The notes beneath the pieces were generated by a model. That model had not been told where the DNA came from. It saw nothing but the letters and a program-made list of their open reading frames with translations, and did no database searches. A DNA stretch of 64,000 nt. Origin: Streptomyces sp. PH10-H1. Its GTDB lineage: Bacteria > Actinomycetota > Actinomycetes > Streptomycetales > Streptomycetaceae. The translations under genes and the position numbers were made by a program. The DNA lies in the NCBI RefSeq assembly GCF_030063355.1, contig NZ_JASISZ010000019.1, forward strand, positions 1 to 64,000. Direction: 5' to 3'. Below, piece after piece: positions 6,604-16,019 of the stretch. Numbering within the stretch: the first letter of the stretch is position 1; each line of letters starts with the position of its first letter.

Positions 6604-7707
6604 CTAAGACGCGGCGCCGACGACGTCCTTGACCTCGGCGAAGTGGCACGCCGAGTCATGGGCGGCAGGTGAGTCGACCCCGACGAAACGCTCCGGGATC
6701 GCGAGCAGCGGGACGTCCGTGGCGCACTTGTCCTGCGCCTTCCAGCAGCGCGTACGGAAACGGCAGCCGGAGGGCGGGTTGGCCGGGGACGGGACGTCGC
6801 CGGACAGGATGATGCGCTCACGGTGGGCGCGGGCCTCGGGGTCCGGGACGGGGACGGCCGAGAGCAGCGCCTGGGTGTACGGGTGGGTCGGGTACTCGTA
6901 GATCTCGGCGTCGGAGCCGATCTCGGCCATCTTGCCGAGGTACATGACGCCGACCCGGTCGGAGATGTGCCGGACGATCGAGAGGTCGTGGGCGATGAAG
7001 ATGTAGGAGAGGTTGAACTCGTCCTGCAGCTTCTCCATCAGGTTGATGACCTGTGCCTGGACCGACACGTCGAGCGCGGAGACCGGCTCGTCGCAGATGA
7101 TGACTTCCGGGTTGAGCGCCAGGCCGCGGGCGATGCCGATGCGCTGCCGCTGGCCGCCGGAGAACTGGTGCGGGTACCGGTTGATGTACTCCGGGTTGAG
7201 TCCGACGACGTCCAGCAGATCCTGGACCTTCTTACGGCGCTCACCCTTCGGGGCGACCTCCGGGTGGATGTCGAAGGGCTCGCCGATGATGTCGCCGACC
7301 GTCATGCGCGGGTTCAGCGAGGTGTAGGGGTCCTGGAACACCATCTGGATGTTGCGGCGGACGACCTTGAGGGCCTTCCCCGACAGCTTGGTGATGTCCT
7401 GGCCCTTGTAGAGCACCTCGCCGGCGGTGGCCGTCTCCAGGCTCATCAGCAGCTTGGCGACGGTGGACTTGCCACAGCCGGACTCGCCGACGATGCCCAG
7501 CGTCTCACCCTGGTACAGGTCGAAGGAGATGCCGTCGACGGCCTTGACCGCGCCGACCGTGCGCTTGAACACGATGCCCTGGGTCAGCGGGAAGTGCTTG
7601 ACCAGGTTCCGGACCTGGAGGATCGGCTCGCCGCGGTCGACGGGGGCATTGATCGCCGCCTCGACGGCCTCGACTGTCGTCTCATCGTCCTTGGTGAGAT
7701 CAGCCAT
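6604..7707 (-). CDS. oppF: Oligopeptide/dipeptide ABC transporter, ATP-binding protein F
   Basis: A 367-residue ATPase powering peptide uptake, last gene of the importer operon. Walker A is G-E-S-G-C-G-K-S-T, the signature is L-S-type (F-S-G-G-Q-R-Q-R), and Walker B is V-I-I-C-D-E-P. A C-terminal oligopeptide_ABC tail with the C-x(n)-C pattern (R-F-R-T-R-C-W-K...C) is present. The ATG at 7707 follows AAGGAG and overlaps the end of the upstream ATPase gene by 8 bp. The long upstream extension of the frame lies inside that gene. A strong terminator follows. Confidence 0.92.
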   Translation of the reverse strand: MADLTKDDETTVEAVEAAINAPVDRGEPILQVRNLVKHFPLTQGIVFKRTVGAVKAVDGISFDLYQGETLGIVGESGCGKSTVAKLLMSLETATAGEVLYKGQDITKLSGKALKVVRRNIQMVFQDPYTSLNPRMTVGDIIGEPFDIHPEVAPKGERRKKVQDLLDVVGLNPEYINRYPHQFSGGQRQRIGIARGLALNPEVIICDEPVSALDVSVQAQVINLMEKLQDEFNLSYIFIAHDLSIVRHISDRVGVMYLGKMAEIGSDAEIYEYPTHPYTQALLSAVPVPDPEARAHRERIILSGDVPSPANPPSGCRFRTRCWKAQDKCATDVPLLAIPERFVGVDSPAAHDSACHFAEVKDVVGAAS

Positions 7708-8749
7708 GGATCGTCTCCTTCCAGAAGTGGCAGGCGCTGCCACGGCCCAGCAGTTCGGCGCCGTCGGCCTCGGTCACCGTGTGCAGCGGCGGCACGTCGG
7801 TCCGGCAGATGTCCTGTGCCATCTCGCAGCGCGGGTTGAAGGCGCAGCCGGAGGGGACGGCGAGCAGGTTCGGCGGCAAGCCCTTGATCGCGTAGAGCTC
7901 CTGGCCCTTCTGGTCCAGGCGCGGGATCGACCGCAGCAGGCCCCTGGTGTACGGGTGAGCCGGCCGCTTGTAGATCTCGTGCACGGGCGCGGTCTCGACG
8001 ATCCGGCCGGCGTACATGACCGCGATCTTGTCCGCGACATCGGCGACGACGCCGAGGTCGTGGGTGATCAGGATCAGGCCCATGTTGGACTCGCGCTGCA
8101 GCTCCGCGAGCAGGTCCATGACCTGGGCCTGGACCGTGACGTCGAGCGCGGTGGTCGGCTCGTCCGCGATGATCAGGTCGGGCTCGAGGGCGATGGCCAT
8201 CGCGATCATGACGCGCTGGCGCATACCGCCGGAGAACTGGTGCGGGTAGTCGCCGACCCGCTCCCGGGCTCCCGGGATCCGGACGCGCTCCATCAGTTCG
8301 ATGGACTTCTTCTTGGCGTCCTTCCTGGACAGCCCCTGGTGCACACGGAACATCTCGCCGAGCTGGAAGCCGACGGAGAGCACCGGGTTGAGCGAGGAGA
8401 GCGCGTCCTGGAAGATCATCGCCATCTTGTTGCCGCGCAGCTTGCGCCGCTCGCTCTCCGGCAGGGCCAGGATGTTCTGCCCGTGGAAGAGGATCTCGCC
8501 CTGGGCGACGCGCCCGGGAGGGCTGTCCAGGATGCCCATGATCGCCTGGGCGGTCACCGACTTGCCGGAACCCGACTCGCCGAGAACCGCCAGCGTCTCA
8601 CCGGCGCTCACGCTGTAGTTGACGCCGTTGACGGCCTTGGCTATGCCGTCACGGGTCTTGAATTCCACGTGGAGGTCGCGCACTTCGAGCAGGGGCCCGC
8701 CGGCGGCGGTCGTTCCAGTGCTCTCGGCGGCCGTTTCGACCGTGGTCAT
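7700..8749 (-). CDS. oppD: Oligopeptide/dipeptide ABC transporter, ATP-binding protein D
   Basis: A 349-residue ATPase, partner of the downstream ATPase. Walker A G-E-S-G-S-G-K-S, signature F-S-G-G-M-R-Q-R and Walker B L-I-I-A-D-E-P are intact, followed by the D-L-G-V-V-A-D-V H-loop region. The cysteine-containing C-terminal oligopeptide_ABC extension ends [10 protein letters not shown]. Two different ATPases per importer are usual for Opp/Dpp systems. It lies 61 bp after the permease C gene and overlaps the next gene by 8 bp. Confidence 0.92.
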   Translation of the reverse strand: MTTVETAAESTGTTAAGGPLLEVRDLHVEFKTRDGIAKAVNGVNYSVSAGETLAVLGESGSGKSVTAQAIMGILDSPPGRVAQGEILFHGQNILALPESERRKLRGNKMAMIFQDALSSLNPVLSVGFQLGEMFRVHQGLSRKDAKKKSIELMERVRIPGARERVGDYPHQFSGGMRQRVMIAMAIALEPDLIIADEPTTALDVTVQAQVMDLLAELQRESNMGLILITHDLGVVADVADKIAVMYAGRIVETAPVHEIYKRPAHPYTRGLLRSIPRLDQKGQELYAIKGLPPNLLAVPSGCAFNPRCEMAQDICRTDVPPLHTVTEADGAELLGRGSACHFWKETIHG

Positions 8750-8810
8750 GCCGTCACCTTCGTCCTGCTTGCTCGTAGCTCGTGGGGGTCGTCCGACTCA
8801 TGGGGGCGCC

Positions 8811-9740
8811 TCACCGGAGCTTCGGGTCGAGCGCGTCGCGCAGGCCGTTGCCGAGGAAGACGAAGCCGAGCGCGGTGGTGACGATCGCGAGGCTGGGATA
8901 GACCCACAGGTAGTCCTTGACGCCCATGAAGTCCTTGCCGGCGAAGATCATGTTTCCCCACTCGGCGACCTCGGGGCTCACCCCGACACCGAGGTAGGAC
9001 AGCGACGCCTCGGCGACGATCGCGATACCGACGCTGCTGGCCGCGTAGACCACCACCGAGGTGACGGAGTTGGGCAGGATGTGCTTCAGCACGATCCGGG
9101 TGCGGCTCGCGCCCAGCGCCTTGGCGGCGTGCACATAGTCCATCTCGCGCACCGACAGGATCTGGCTGCGCAACAGACGGGCGAAGGTGGCCCAGGAGAA
9201 GATGCCCAGCGAGATCACGACGGGCAGTACGCCACGGCCCATCAGCAGAATGATGACGATGGCGCCGACGAGCAGCGGGAAGGCGAAGAACACGTCGGCG
9301 ACGCGCATGATCAGCGTGTCCCAGATGCGGCCGAAGTAGCCGGCTATCGCACCGAGGGTGATGCCGATCAGGCAGGCCAGCATGATCGAGGCCAGGCCGA
9401 CGATCATCGCGATCCGGCTGCCGTAGATGATTCTGGACAGCTGGTCACGGCCGAGGGCATCGGTCCCCAACCAGTGTTTGCCGCTCGGGTTCTTCAGGGT
9501 GTTCATCAGATCCTGGTGGAGCGGGTCCGCGGGTGCGATCAGCGGGGCGAACACTGCCACCAACAGAAGAATGACGACGATCAGCAGGCCGAAGACGGCC
9601 AGCTTGTTGGCGAGGAAGCGGGCGCGGATCTCGCTCCAGTTGCTGATCCTCGCGACACTCGGTTCGGCTGCGCTCGGCGCGGCCGGGGCCGGACCGGCCG
9701 CGGTACCCGACCCATCCATGCCCGTGACGACCTCAGTCAT
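8811..9740 (-). CDS. oppC: Oligopeptide/dipeptide ABC transporter, permease C
   Basis: A 309-residue inner-membrane permease. An N-terminal cytoplasmic region precedes the first transmembrane segment (F-G-L-L-I-V-V-I-L-L-L-V-A-V at about 50). Five more segments follow, with the permease coupling motif A-A-K-A-L-G-A-S-R-T-R-I near 200. The ATG has GGAGT upstream. It lies 33 bp after the permease B gene. The P-L-I-A-P-x-D-P-x-H-x-D pattern after the first segment is typical of OppC/DppC. Confidence 0.92.
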   Translation of the reverse strand: MTEVVTGMDGSGTAAGPAPAAPSAAEPSVARISNWSEIRARFLANKLAVFGLLIVVILLLVAVFAPLIAPADPLHQDLMNTLKNPSGKHWLGTDALGRDQLSRIIYGSRIAMIVGLASIMLACLIGITLGAIAGYFGRIWDTLIMRVADVFFAFPLLVGAIVIILLMGRGVLPVVISLGIFSWATFARLLRSQILSVREMDYVHAAKALGASRTRIVLKHILPNSVTSVVVYAASSVGIAIVAEASLSYLGVGVSPEVAEWGNMIFAGKDFMGVKDYLWVYPSLAIVTTALGFVFLGNGLRDALDPKLR

Positions 9741-9773
9741 GGTGTGACTCCTAATTCGGGACGACCCTGTGGG

Positions 9774-10697
9774 TCAGGAGAGGCGGATGCGCGGATCGAG
9801 TGCGGCGTAGAGCAGATCGACGATCAGGTTCAGCAGGATGAAGACAGCAACGCTGTACGTCACCACGCCGACGATGATCGGGTTGTTCTGCGACTGAATC
9901 GCCGTGATCAGCGCGAGTCCGATGCCGTCCCAGTTGAAGATCGTCTCGGTGATGAGCGCACCGCCGAGCAGACCGCCGAAGGAGATACCCAGATAGGTGA
10001 TCACCGGGATGACCGAGTTGCGCATGATGTGCCGGGTGAGGATGGTCCGGCGCGGCAGCCCCTTGGCCACCGCCGTCTTGACGTAGTCCGCACGCAGCAC
10101 TTCGAGCATGGTGCTCCGGGCGATCTGCGCGACGAGGGCGGCGTCGATGATGGCCAGCGTTACCGCCGGCAGCACCATCGAATTGAAGGACCCGTCCGAA
10201 ATGAGCGGGAACCAGCCCAGCTCCACCACGAAGAAACGCTGCAGGATCATGCCGATAACGATGGAAGGTACGCCGACGGCGAGCGTGGTCAGGAAGGTCA
10301 CCGACACGTCCCAGACCGAGTATCTGCGCATGGCCGCCAGTACACCGACACCCAGGCCCAGGACGACGTCGAAGACGATCGCGGTCACCGCGAGCTTCGC
10401 CGTGTTCACCAGCTTGGGCTGGAGGATCTCGTTGACCGAGCGGCCCTGGGTGTAGTCCTCGCCCAGATCGCCCGTGCCGAGCTTCTCCACGTAGTGCACG
10501 TACTGAACGATCAGCGGGTCATCGAGCCCGTAGTGCGCGCGCAGTTCCTTGACCACCGCGGGATCACGCGCCTTGTCGCCACCGATCGAGCCCACCGGGT
10601 CACCCGGGAGCACGAACAGGCAGGCGAACAGGATCATCGTCGCACCGAGCACGACGACAACCAGCTGGCCCAGCCTGCGGACCACATACCTTCCCAT
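9774..10697 (-). CDS. oppB: Oligopeptide/dipeptide ABC transporter, permease B
   Basis: A 307-residue inner-membrane permease. The N-terminus G-R-Y-V-V-R-R-L-G-Q-L and F-V-L-P-G-D-P-V match the OppB/DppB start. Six transmembrane stretches are visible, and the coupling loop carries Y-V-K-T-A-V-A-K-G-L. It follows the binding-protein gene after 177 bp that contain a hairpin, and is itself followed closely by the permease C gene. Confidence 0.92.
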   Translation of the reverse strand: MGRYVVRRLGQLVVVVLGATMILFACLFVLPGDPVGSIGGDKARDPAVVKELRAHYGLDDPLIVQYVHYVEKLGTGDLGEDYTQGRSVNEILQPKLVNTAKLAVTAIVFDVVLGLGVGVLAAMRRYSVWDVSVTFLTTLAVGVPSIVIGMILQRFFVVELGWFPLISDGSFNSMVLPAVTLAIIDAALVAQIARSTMLEVLRADYVKTAVAKGLPRRTILTRHIMRNSVIPVITYLGISFGGLLGGALITETIFNWDGIGLALITAIQSQNNPIIVGVVTYSVAVFILLNLIVDLLYAALDPRIRLS

Positions 10698-10795
10698 GAC
10701 TTACCTCTCTACCTCGCTGCCGCACCGAAGCAGCCACAACGCCCGGATCGGGCGCGCCTGGACGGGGCGGTGGATCGCACCGCTCCCGACGGGGG

Positions 10796-10842
10796 CCGGG
10801 GGCCGGGGCGACAGAGTCTCGACTCAGCGCCACGGCCCCCGG
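10796..10842. promoter_or_regulatory. Intercistronic hairpin between binding-protein and permease genes
   Basis: Perfect 9-bp arms (10796-10804 and 10834-10842) enclose a loop with a second small hairpin (10814-10818 with 10821-10825). Such a structure after the first gene of an importer operon often reduces readthrough or stabilises upstream mRNA, giving more binding protein than permease. That role here is inferred. Confidence 0.5.
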
Positions 10843-10874
10843 TTTCGCGCCGCACGATGTGCGGCGGAGTGTGA

Positions 10875-12527
10875 CTACTTCAGGGTGATCTGCGCGAGGT
10901 TCGGGTCCTCGTGGAAGTCCATCGCGCCGTTGGCGAACTTCTTGGAGTTCACCAGACGGAACTGGGTGCGGTTCCACAGCGGGATCAGAGCCTGGTCGTC
11001 CATCGCGAGCTTCTCAGCCTGCTTGTAGACCATGTTGCGGGCGGCAGTGTCCTTCGTGCTACGGGCCTTCTCCACCAGCGCGTCGAACGCCGGGTTGTTG
11101 TAGCGCGAGCGGTTGTCACCCTGGACCTTGCCGGACGCGTCCGGGTTGATGGACTTGGAGTCCAGCAGCGGGAACAGGAAGTTGTCCGGGGTCGGGTAGT
11201 CCGCGCCCCACGCGAAGCGGTAGGCACCGGTGGCGCCCGGCGCCTGCTGGCCGGCGAGCAGCTCCTTGAACGGCTTCGCGTCAATCTTGACGTTCAGACC
11301 GAGGACGTCCTTCACCTGCTGGGCGACGGCCTGGACCCACTCCTCGTGGCCACCACCGGTGTTGAAGCCGAAGTGCAGCTCGTCACCGGGCTTGAGACCG
11401 GCCTCGGCCGCGAGGGCCTTCGCCTTCTCCTTGTCCTGCTTGACGCAGGAGACGCAGAGGTCCTTGGTGTACACGTCCGCGAACGACGGCGGCAGGATCG
11501 TCGTCGACTTGGTCTGCAGCCCCTGGAAGACACCCGCGATGATGGCGTCCCGGTCGATCGCGTAGGAGATCGCCTGACGTGCCTTGGCGGTCTTCAGCGG
11601 GCCGTTGTCGGTGATCGGGAGCAGGTAGTTCATACCGCTGGTGTCGGCCTGAAGCCACTCGCCCTGGGCGGTGTACTTGGCCTTGGCCGCGGGCAGCTGG
11701 GGCGGAGGCATCCGGGCCCAGTCGAACTGACCCGACTGGAAGCCCTGGTACTCCAGCTGAGCGGCGCCCGTCGAGTTCAGGATGGAGATGTTGACCTTGT
11801 CCAGGTGCGCCTTGTCCAGACCGTAGTCGTCGTTGCGGACCAGCGTGATGGACTTGTTGTGCTCCCACTTGCCCGACATCTTGAACGGGCCGTTGCCGAT
11901 GGGGGCATCGTTGTAGGCCTGGTTCTTGCCGGCGCCCGCGACCTTCGGGACCGGGGACATGGAGGTGTGCGTGGTCTTGATGTCGAACTCGTAGTCCGGA
12001 GTGGCGAGCTTCACCTGGATGGTGTTCTCGTCCGGGGCGCTCAGGCCGGAGAACGTGGTCGCCGTGCCCTTCTGCAGCGCCTCGAAGCCGTCGATCCCGC
12101 CGACGTTGGGCGTGGCCACGTCCGAAGCGGAATCCTTCGCCGCCAGACGGGTCCAGCCACGGATGAACGACGCGGCGTTCACAATTTCACCGTTGGTGAA
12201 CTTGGTGCCGGGCTTGATCTTGAAGGTCCAGGTCTTGCCGTCGTCACTGACCGTCTTGGAGGTCGCGAGGGCGGGTATGACCTTGCCGTCGGCGGTCGGC
12301 TCGTACAGACCGGTGAACAGGTTGTCCGTGACGAGGATGCCCTCGGACTCCTGCGAGTTGACCGGGTCGATGGCGACCGGCTCCACGATGCCGAGACTGA
12401 AGGTGCCACCGCCCTTACCCGAACCTGCGGACGACTTGTCGTCCTTGTTGCTGCCGCCGCAAGCGGTCGCTGCAAGAGCAACGATGACCGCGCCAACGAC
12501 CCACTTGGCGCTCTTGGCACCGCGCAT
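10875..12527 (-). CDS. oppA: Oligopeptide-binding lipoprotein (OppA/BldKB-like)
   Basis: A 550-residue extracytoplasmic solute-binding protein, SBP_bac_5 family. The signal peptide ends in a lipobox with C23 (A-T-A-C-G-G), so it is tethered to the membrane. A Gly/Ser/Lys-rich linker precedes the binding domain from about residue 40. The ATG at 12527 follows GAGGAGG; the longer frame upstream lacks one. It is first in a minus-strand operon with two permeases and two ATPases. Streptomyces BldK, which imports a developmental peptide, has this general composition, but I cannot tell from sequence whether this is BldK or a nutritional importer. Confidence 0.9.
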   Translation of the reverse strand: MRGAKSAKWVVGAVIVALAATACGGSNKDDKSSAGSGKGGGTFSLGIVEPVAIDPVNSQESEGILVTDNLFTGLYEPTADGKVIPALATSKTVSDDGKTWTFKIKPGTKFTNGEIVNAASFIRGWTRLAAKDSASDVATPNVGGIDGFEALQKGTATTFSGLSAPDENTIQVKLATPDYEFDIKTTHTSMSPVPKVAGAGKNQAYNDAPIGNGPFKMSGKWEHNKSITLVRNDDYGLDKAHLDKVNISILNSTGAAQLEYQGFQSGQFDWARMPPPQLPAAKAKYTAQGEWLQADTSGMNYLLPITDNGPLKTAKARQAISYAIDRDAIIAGVFQGLQTKSTTILPPSFADVYTKDLCVSCVKQDKEKAKALAAEAGLKPGDELHFGFNTGGGHEEWVQAVAQQVKDVLGLNVKIDAKPFKELLAGQQAPGATGAYRFAWGADYPTPDNFLFPLLDSKSINPDASGKVQGDNRSRYNNPAFDALVEKARSTKDTAARNMVYKQAEKLAMDDQALIPLWNRTQFRLVNSKKFANGAMDFHEDPNLAQITLK

Positions 12528-12963
12528 GGATTGCCTCCTCAGGAGTTCACTGTTGATACGTGAAAAGAAGGCCGACCATCCGCTGACACCCCTGACAGCG
12601 AAACCGGCCCTCTGTTGCTCGTGAGTCGGCGCTCCCCATAAGCGCTTGGACCCATTGACCCGAGCTGAACTGCGTCCCACTATCGGGCACGTTTAGGCGC
12701 GTAACCACACCCAAATGGTCTCGCTTTGATCACATCAGGGATGAACTTGGCCCACAATTCGGACATTTGGAACGTAGACAGACACCCGCGAAACGGACTG
12801 TTAACGCAACATCCGGCGAATCGTGTCCGCTATACGGACGACTGGCCGGTGAAATCGGTTGCGGAAGATCCAAAAAATCAGGCCAAGTCTACGCGGGTCA
12901 TGTCCACCCGTCCCTGATACCGGGAGCCCGGCCACCCCGGGCGGGCGGTGTTGAATCCGTCCC
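12528..12963. other. Intergenic region with divergent promoters
   Basis: About 436 bp without a credible gene, relatively AT-rich in the middle. It must hold the promoter of the peptide importer operon and that of the VOC gene. The only structure I noticed is a short palindrome at 12825-12839 (5-bp arms), too weak to name. Confidence 0.5.
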
Positions 12964-13389
12964 ATGAGCAAGGAGACCTCAGGACTGCTGCACCACGTCG
13001 AGCTCTGGGTCGGCGACCTGGCCGCCGCCACCGCGAGCTGGGGCTGGCTGCTGGGAGAGCTGGGCTACGCCCCTTTTCAGGACTGGCCCGCGGGGCGCAG
13101 CTGGAAGCTGGGCCCCACCTACATCGTGGTGGAGCGCTCCCCCGATCTGACCGGCGACCGGCACGAGCGGCGCCGGCCGGGCCTCAATCACCTGGCCTTT
13201 CATGTGGCCGACCGGGCCATGGCCGACGACCTGGCGGCCCGGGCGCCCGGCCACGGCTGGACGCTGATGTTCCCCGACCGGCACCCCTACGCGGGGGGCG
13301 GCCGGCACTACGCCGCCTATCTGGAGAACACCGAGGGCTTCGAAGTCGAGCTGGTCGCCCCCATCGCCACCGCGCAGCCGGATCAGTAG
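12964..13389 (+). CDS. VOC (glyoxalase/bleomycin resistance) family protein
   Basis: A 141-residue single-domain vicinal-oxygen-chelate protein. It opens with L-L-H-H-V-E-L-W-V-G-D and has the second repeat start G-L-N-H-L-A-F-H-V, with a metal-type E in G-F-E-V-E-L-V near the end. The H-E-H/H-E ligand pattern suggests a metal-binding dioxygenase or isomerase fold, but substrate is unknown. It is followed after 45 bp by the NTF2-like gene on the same strand. Confidence 0.8.
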   Translation: MSKETSGLLHHVELWVGDLAAATASWGWLLGELGYAPFQDWPAGRSWKLGPTYIVVERSPDLTGDRHERRRPGLNHLAFHVADRAMADDLAARAPGHGWTLMFPDRHPYAGGGRHYAAYLENTEGFEVELVAPIATAQPDQ

Positions 13390-13406
13390 TCTGACGGCTC
13401 GTCAGA
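13390..13406. promoter_or_regulatory. Candidate repressor operator
   Basis: TCTGACG-GCT-CGTCAGA is a perfect 7-bp-arm palindrome with a 3-nt centre, directly after the VOC stop codon and 29 bp before the NTF2-like start. Size and symmetry fit a TetR-family site. No TetR gene is adjacent. Confidence 0.4.
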
Positions 13407-13434
13407 TAACTGGCCGGTGCGGAAGGGATACCCA

Positions 13435-13875
13435 GTGCCACAAGGTGAGTTGGAGCACACTCGGCGCGAGGAGACGGTGGCGGCGTTCTGGCGCGGGATC
13501 GACACCCACGACTGGGGGCTCGTCGCCGCCACTCTGGCGGACGGGTTCGTGCGTGTCGGGATGCGGGGCGACGAGGACGACACCGTCCGGGGCCGGGAGG
13601 CCTACGTGGCGTTCGTCTCACGGGTGACGGAGCGGATGGCCTACCACCACCTGGAGTCGCGCCGGACGTTCCTCAGCGCGGACGGGCGGCGGGTACTCAA
13701 CGAGGCGGTGGAGACGATCCAGCCGACAGCCGCGGACGAGCGGAACGTGATGCGGTTCGCAAACGTCATGGAGCTGGACGCGGACGGACTCATCACCCGG
13801 CTGGACATCTACTGGAAAACTCCGGTGTTGCAACCGCCGGCCTGGATCGTCCCGGCAAACGCGGCGGTGCCGTGA
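13435..13875 (+). CDS. NTF2-like/SnoaL-type protein
   Basis: A 146-residue protein of the cone-shaped NTF2-like fold, judged from the F-W-R-G-I-D-T-H-D-W start, the R-G-R-E-A-Y-V-A-F helix and the strand-rich C-terminal half ending I-T-R-L-D-I-Y-W. Such proteins are isomerases, hydrolases or polyketide-tailoring enzymes, or have no known activity. The GTG at 13435 follows GGAAGGGA with 6-nt spacing, and an in-frame GTG at 13417 is less suitable. A palindromic operator candidate lies just upstream. Confidence 0.7.
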   Translation: MPQGELEHTRREETVAAFWRGIDTHDWGLVAATLADGFVRVGMRGDEDDTVRGREAYVAFVSRVTERMAYHHLESRRTFLSADGRRVLNEAVETIQPTAADERNVMRFANVMELDADGLITRLDIYWKTPVLQPPAWIVPANAAVP

Positions 13876-13904
13876 CCGGCGGTTCACCGGGCTACGTGTC
13901 CGCG

Positions 13905-13976
13905 ATCGCCGGACGGCCTGAATTCAGCCCGTCGAGGGGGCACCTCCCAGCGGTAGCTGGGGGAGCTTGAGGACGA
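13905..13976. repeat. Dispersed palindromic element, copy 1
   Basis: Contains ATCGCCGGACGG, CTGAATTCAGCCCGTC, then the inner hairpin CTCCCAGC-GGTA-GCTGGGGGAG and TTGAGGAC. A second copy in the same orientation is at 50347-50423. Both lie directly after a gene. Confidence 0.7.
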
Positions 13977-14092
13977 ACCGGCCCCGGGCCCGTGCAGGCC
14001 CTGTCCGGGGCCCGGACACGCCTCGGACAGGCGCCCGGATGCCCGGAGATGCCCGGCCGGCCGGCCGGGGCCGCCAGGGCCCGGGAAAGCCC

Positions 14093-14130
14093 GAGAGGGG
14101 GCCCGGGGGACATCCCCCGAACCCCCTCTT
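14093..14130. terminator. Hairpin downstream of typA
   Basis: GAGGGGGcccGGGGG and CCCCCgaaCCCCCTC pair around an ACAT loop, 24 bp beyond the typA stop codon (minus strand). Confidence 0.55.
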
Positions 14131-14153
14131 CACTCAAACCCGAGCGGGAGGCG

Positions 14154-16019
14154 TCAGCGCTTGGCGCGCGAGTACGCGCGGCCGCGCTCCTTCTGGTCCA
14201 GGACGACCTTGCGGATACGCACGGTCTCCGGGGTGACCTCGATGCACTCGTCCTCGCGGCAGAACTCGAGGGACTGCTCCAGGGAGAGCCTGCGCGGCGG
14301 CACCACGTTCTCGGTGTTGTCCGCGGAGGCGGCGCGCATGTTGGTGAGCTTCTTCTCCTTGGTGATGTTCACGTCCATGTCATCGTTGCGCGAGTTCTCG
14401 CCGATGATCATGCCCTCGTACACCTCGGTGGTCGCCTCGACGAAGATCACGCCGCGCTCCTGGAGGTTGATCATCGCGAACGGCGTCACGACGCCGGCGC
14501 GGTCCGCCACCAGGGAACCGTTGTTACGGGTGCGCAGCTCGCCGAACCACGGCTCGTGACCCTCGAAGATGCTGTGCGCGATACCGGTGCCGCGGGTGTC
14601 CGTGAGGAACTCCGTACGGAAGCCGATCAGGCCACGGGCCGGGACGACGAACTCCATGCGGACCCAGCCGGAGCCGTGGTTCGTCATGGTCTCCATACGG
14701 CCCTTGCGGGTCGCCATGAGCTGGGTGATCGCGCCGAGGTACTCCTCGGGGCAGTCGACCGTCATCCGCTCGGTCGGCTCGTGGACCTTGCCGTTGATCG
14801 TCTTGGTGACGACCTGCGGCTTGCCGACGGTCAGCTCGAAGCCCTCGCGGCGCATCTGCTCCACGAGGATCGCCAGCGCCAGCTCGCCACGGCCCTGGAC
14901 CTCCCACGCGTCGGGACGCTCGGTGGGCAGGACGCGGAGCGAGACGTTGCCGATGAGCTCCTTGTCCAGGCGGTCCTTCACCTGGCGGGCGGTGACCTTG
15001 TGGCCCTTGCCGCCCTTGCCGACCAGCGGCGAGGTGTTGGTACCGATGGTCATGGAGATGGCCGGCTCGTCGACCGTGATGAGCGGCAGCGCGACCGGGT
15101 TCTCCAGGTCGGCCAGCGTCTCGCCGATGGTGATCTCCGGGATACCGGCCACGGCGCAGATGTCACCGGGGCCCGCCATCTCGACGGGCTTGCGGGTGAG
15201 CGCCTCGGTCATCAGCAGCTCGGTGATCTTGACCTGCGTGACCGAGCCGTCGCGGCGCATCCACGCGACCTGCTGGCCCTTGCGCAGCTCGCCCTCCTCG
15301 ACCCGGAGCAGCGCGATACGGCCGAGGAAGTTGTCGGCGTCCAGGTTGGTGACGTGGGCCTGGAGCGGCGCGCCCTCGGTGTACTCCGGGGCCGGGACCG
15401 TCGACAGGATGGTGGAGAAGAACGGCTCCAGCGAGTCGCTGTCCGGCGGGACCGTGCCGTTCTCCGGCTTGGTCAGCGAGGCGACGCCGTCGCGGGCGCA
15501 GGCGTAGACGATCGGGAACTCGATCTGCTCCTCGGTCGCGTCCAGATCCAGGAAAAGGTCGTAGGTCTCGTTGATGACCTCGTCGATCCGGGAGTCCGGG
15601 CGGTCCGTCTTGTTGATGCACAGGATGACCGGCAGGTTCGCGGTCAGCGCCTTGCGCAGCACGAAGCGGGTCTGCGGCAGCGGGCCCTCGGAGGCGTCCA
15701 CGAGGAGCACGACCGCGTCGACCATCGACAGGCCGCGCTCGACCTCACCACCGAAGTCGGCGTGGCCGGGGGTGTCGATGATGTTGATCGTGATGACGTC
15801 GCCGCCACCCTTGGGGTGGTACTTCACGGCCGTGTTCTTGGCCAGGATCGTGATGCCCTTCTCACGTTCCAGGTCGTTCGAGTCCATCATGCGGTCGTCG
15901 AGGTGCTGGTGGGCAGCGAAAGCGCCGGCCTGCTTGAGCATGGCGTCGACAAGGGTCGTCTTGCCGTGGTCGACGTGGGCGACAATGGCGACGTTACGAA
16001 TATCGTGGCGCGTGGACAT
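14154..16019 (-). CDS. typA: Translational GTPase TypA/BipA
   Basis: A 621-residue ribosome-binding GTPase of the elongation factor superfamily, involved in ribosome assembly and stress or cold adaptation. Motifs: G1 A-H-V-D-H-G-K-T at 14-21, the G2 region E-R-E-K-G-I-T-I, G3 D-T-P-G-H-A-D-F-G-G, and G4 N-K-T-D-R. EF-G-like domains II, III and V follow, plus the BipA-specific C-terminal domain (V-P-P-R-R-L-S-L-E-Q). The ATG at 16019 has GGGAGAA about ten bases upstream. Length is normal for the family. It is monocistronic here. Confidence 0.95.
   Translation of the reverse strand: MSTRHDIRNVAIVAHVDHGKTTLVDAMLKQAGAFAAHQHLDDRMMDSNDLEREKGITILAKNTAVKYHPKGGGDVITINIIDTPGHADFGGEVERGLSMVDAVVLLVDASEGPLPQTRFVLRKALTANLPVILCINKTDRPDSRIDEVINETYDLFLDLDATEEQIEFPIVYACARDGVASLTKPENGTVPPDSDSLEPFFSTILSTVPAPEYTEGAPLQAHVTNLDADNFLGRIALLRVEEGELRKGQQVAWMRRDGSVTQVKITELLMTEALTRKPVEMAGPGDICAVAGIPEITIGETLADLENPVALPLITVDEPAISMTIGTNTSPLVGKGGKGHKVTARQVKDRLDKELIGNVSLRVLPTERPDAWEVQGRGELALAILVEQMRREGFELTVGKPQVVTKTINGKVHEPTERMTVDCPEEYLGAITQLMATRKGRMETMTNHGSGWVRMEFVVPARGLIGFRTEFLTDTRGTGIAHSIFEGHEPWFGELRTRNNGSLVADRAGVVTPFAMINLQERGVIFVEATTEVYEGMIIGENSRNDDMDVNITKEKKLTNMRAASADNTENVVPPRRLSLEQSLEFCREDECIEVTPETVRIRKVVLDQKERGRAYSRAKR

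Noticed and set aside
6823..10874. Large plus-strand frames over the peptide importer operon
   Set aside because: Low-complexity His/Asp/Val/Arg translations opposite proven ABC genes.
12825..12839. Operator palindrome upstream of the peptide importer
   Set aside because: Arms of only 5 bp in GC-rich DNA are expected by chance.
13892..14137. Small minus-strand frames after the NTF2-like gene
   Set aside because: They lie in palindromic repeat and terminator DNA and are Gly/Pro/Arg-rich.
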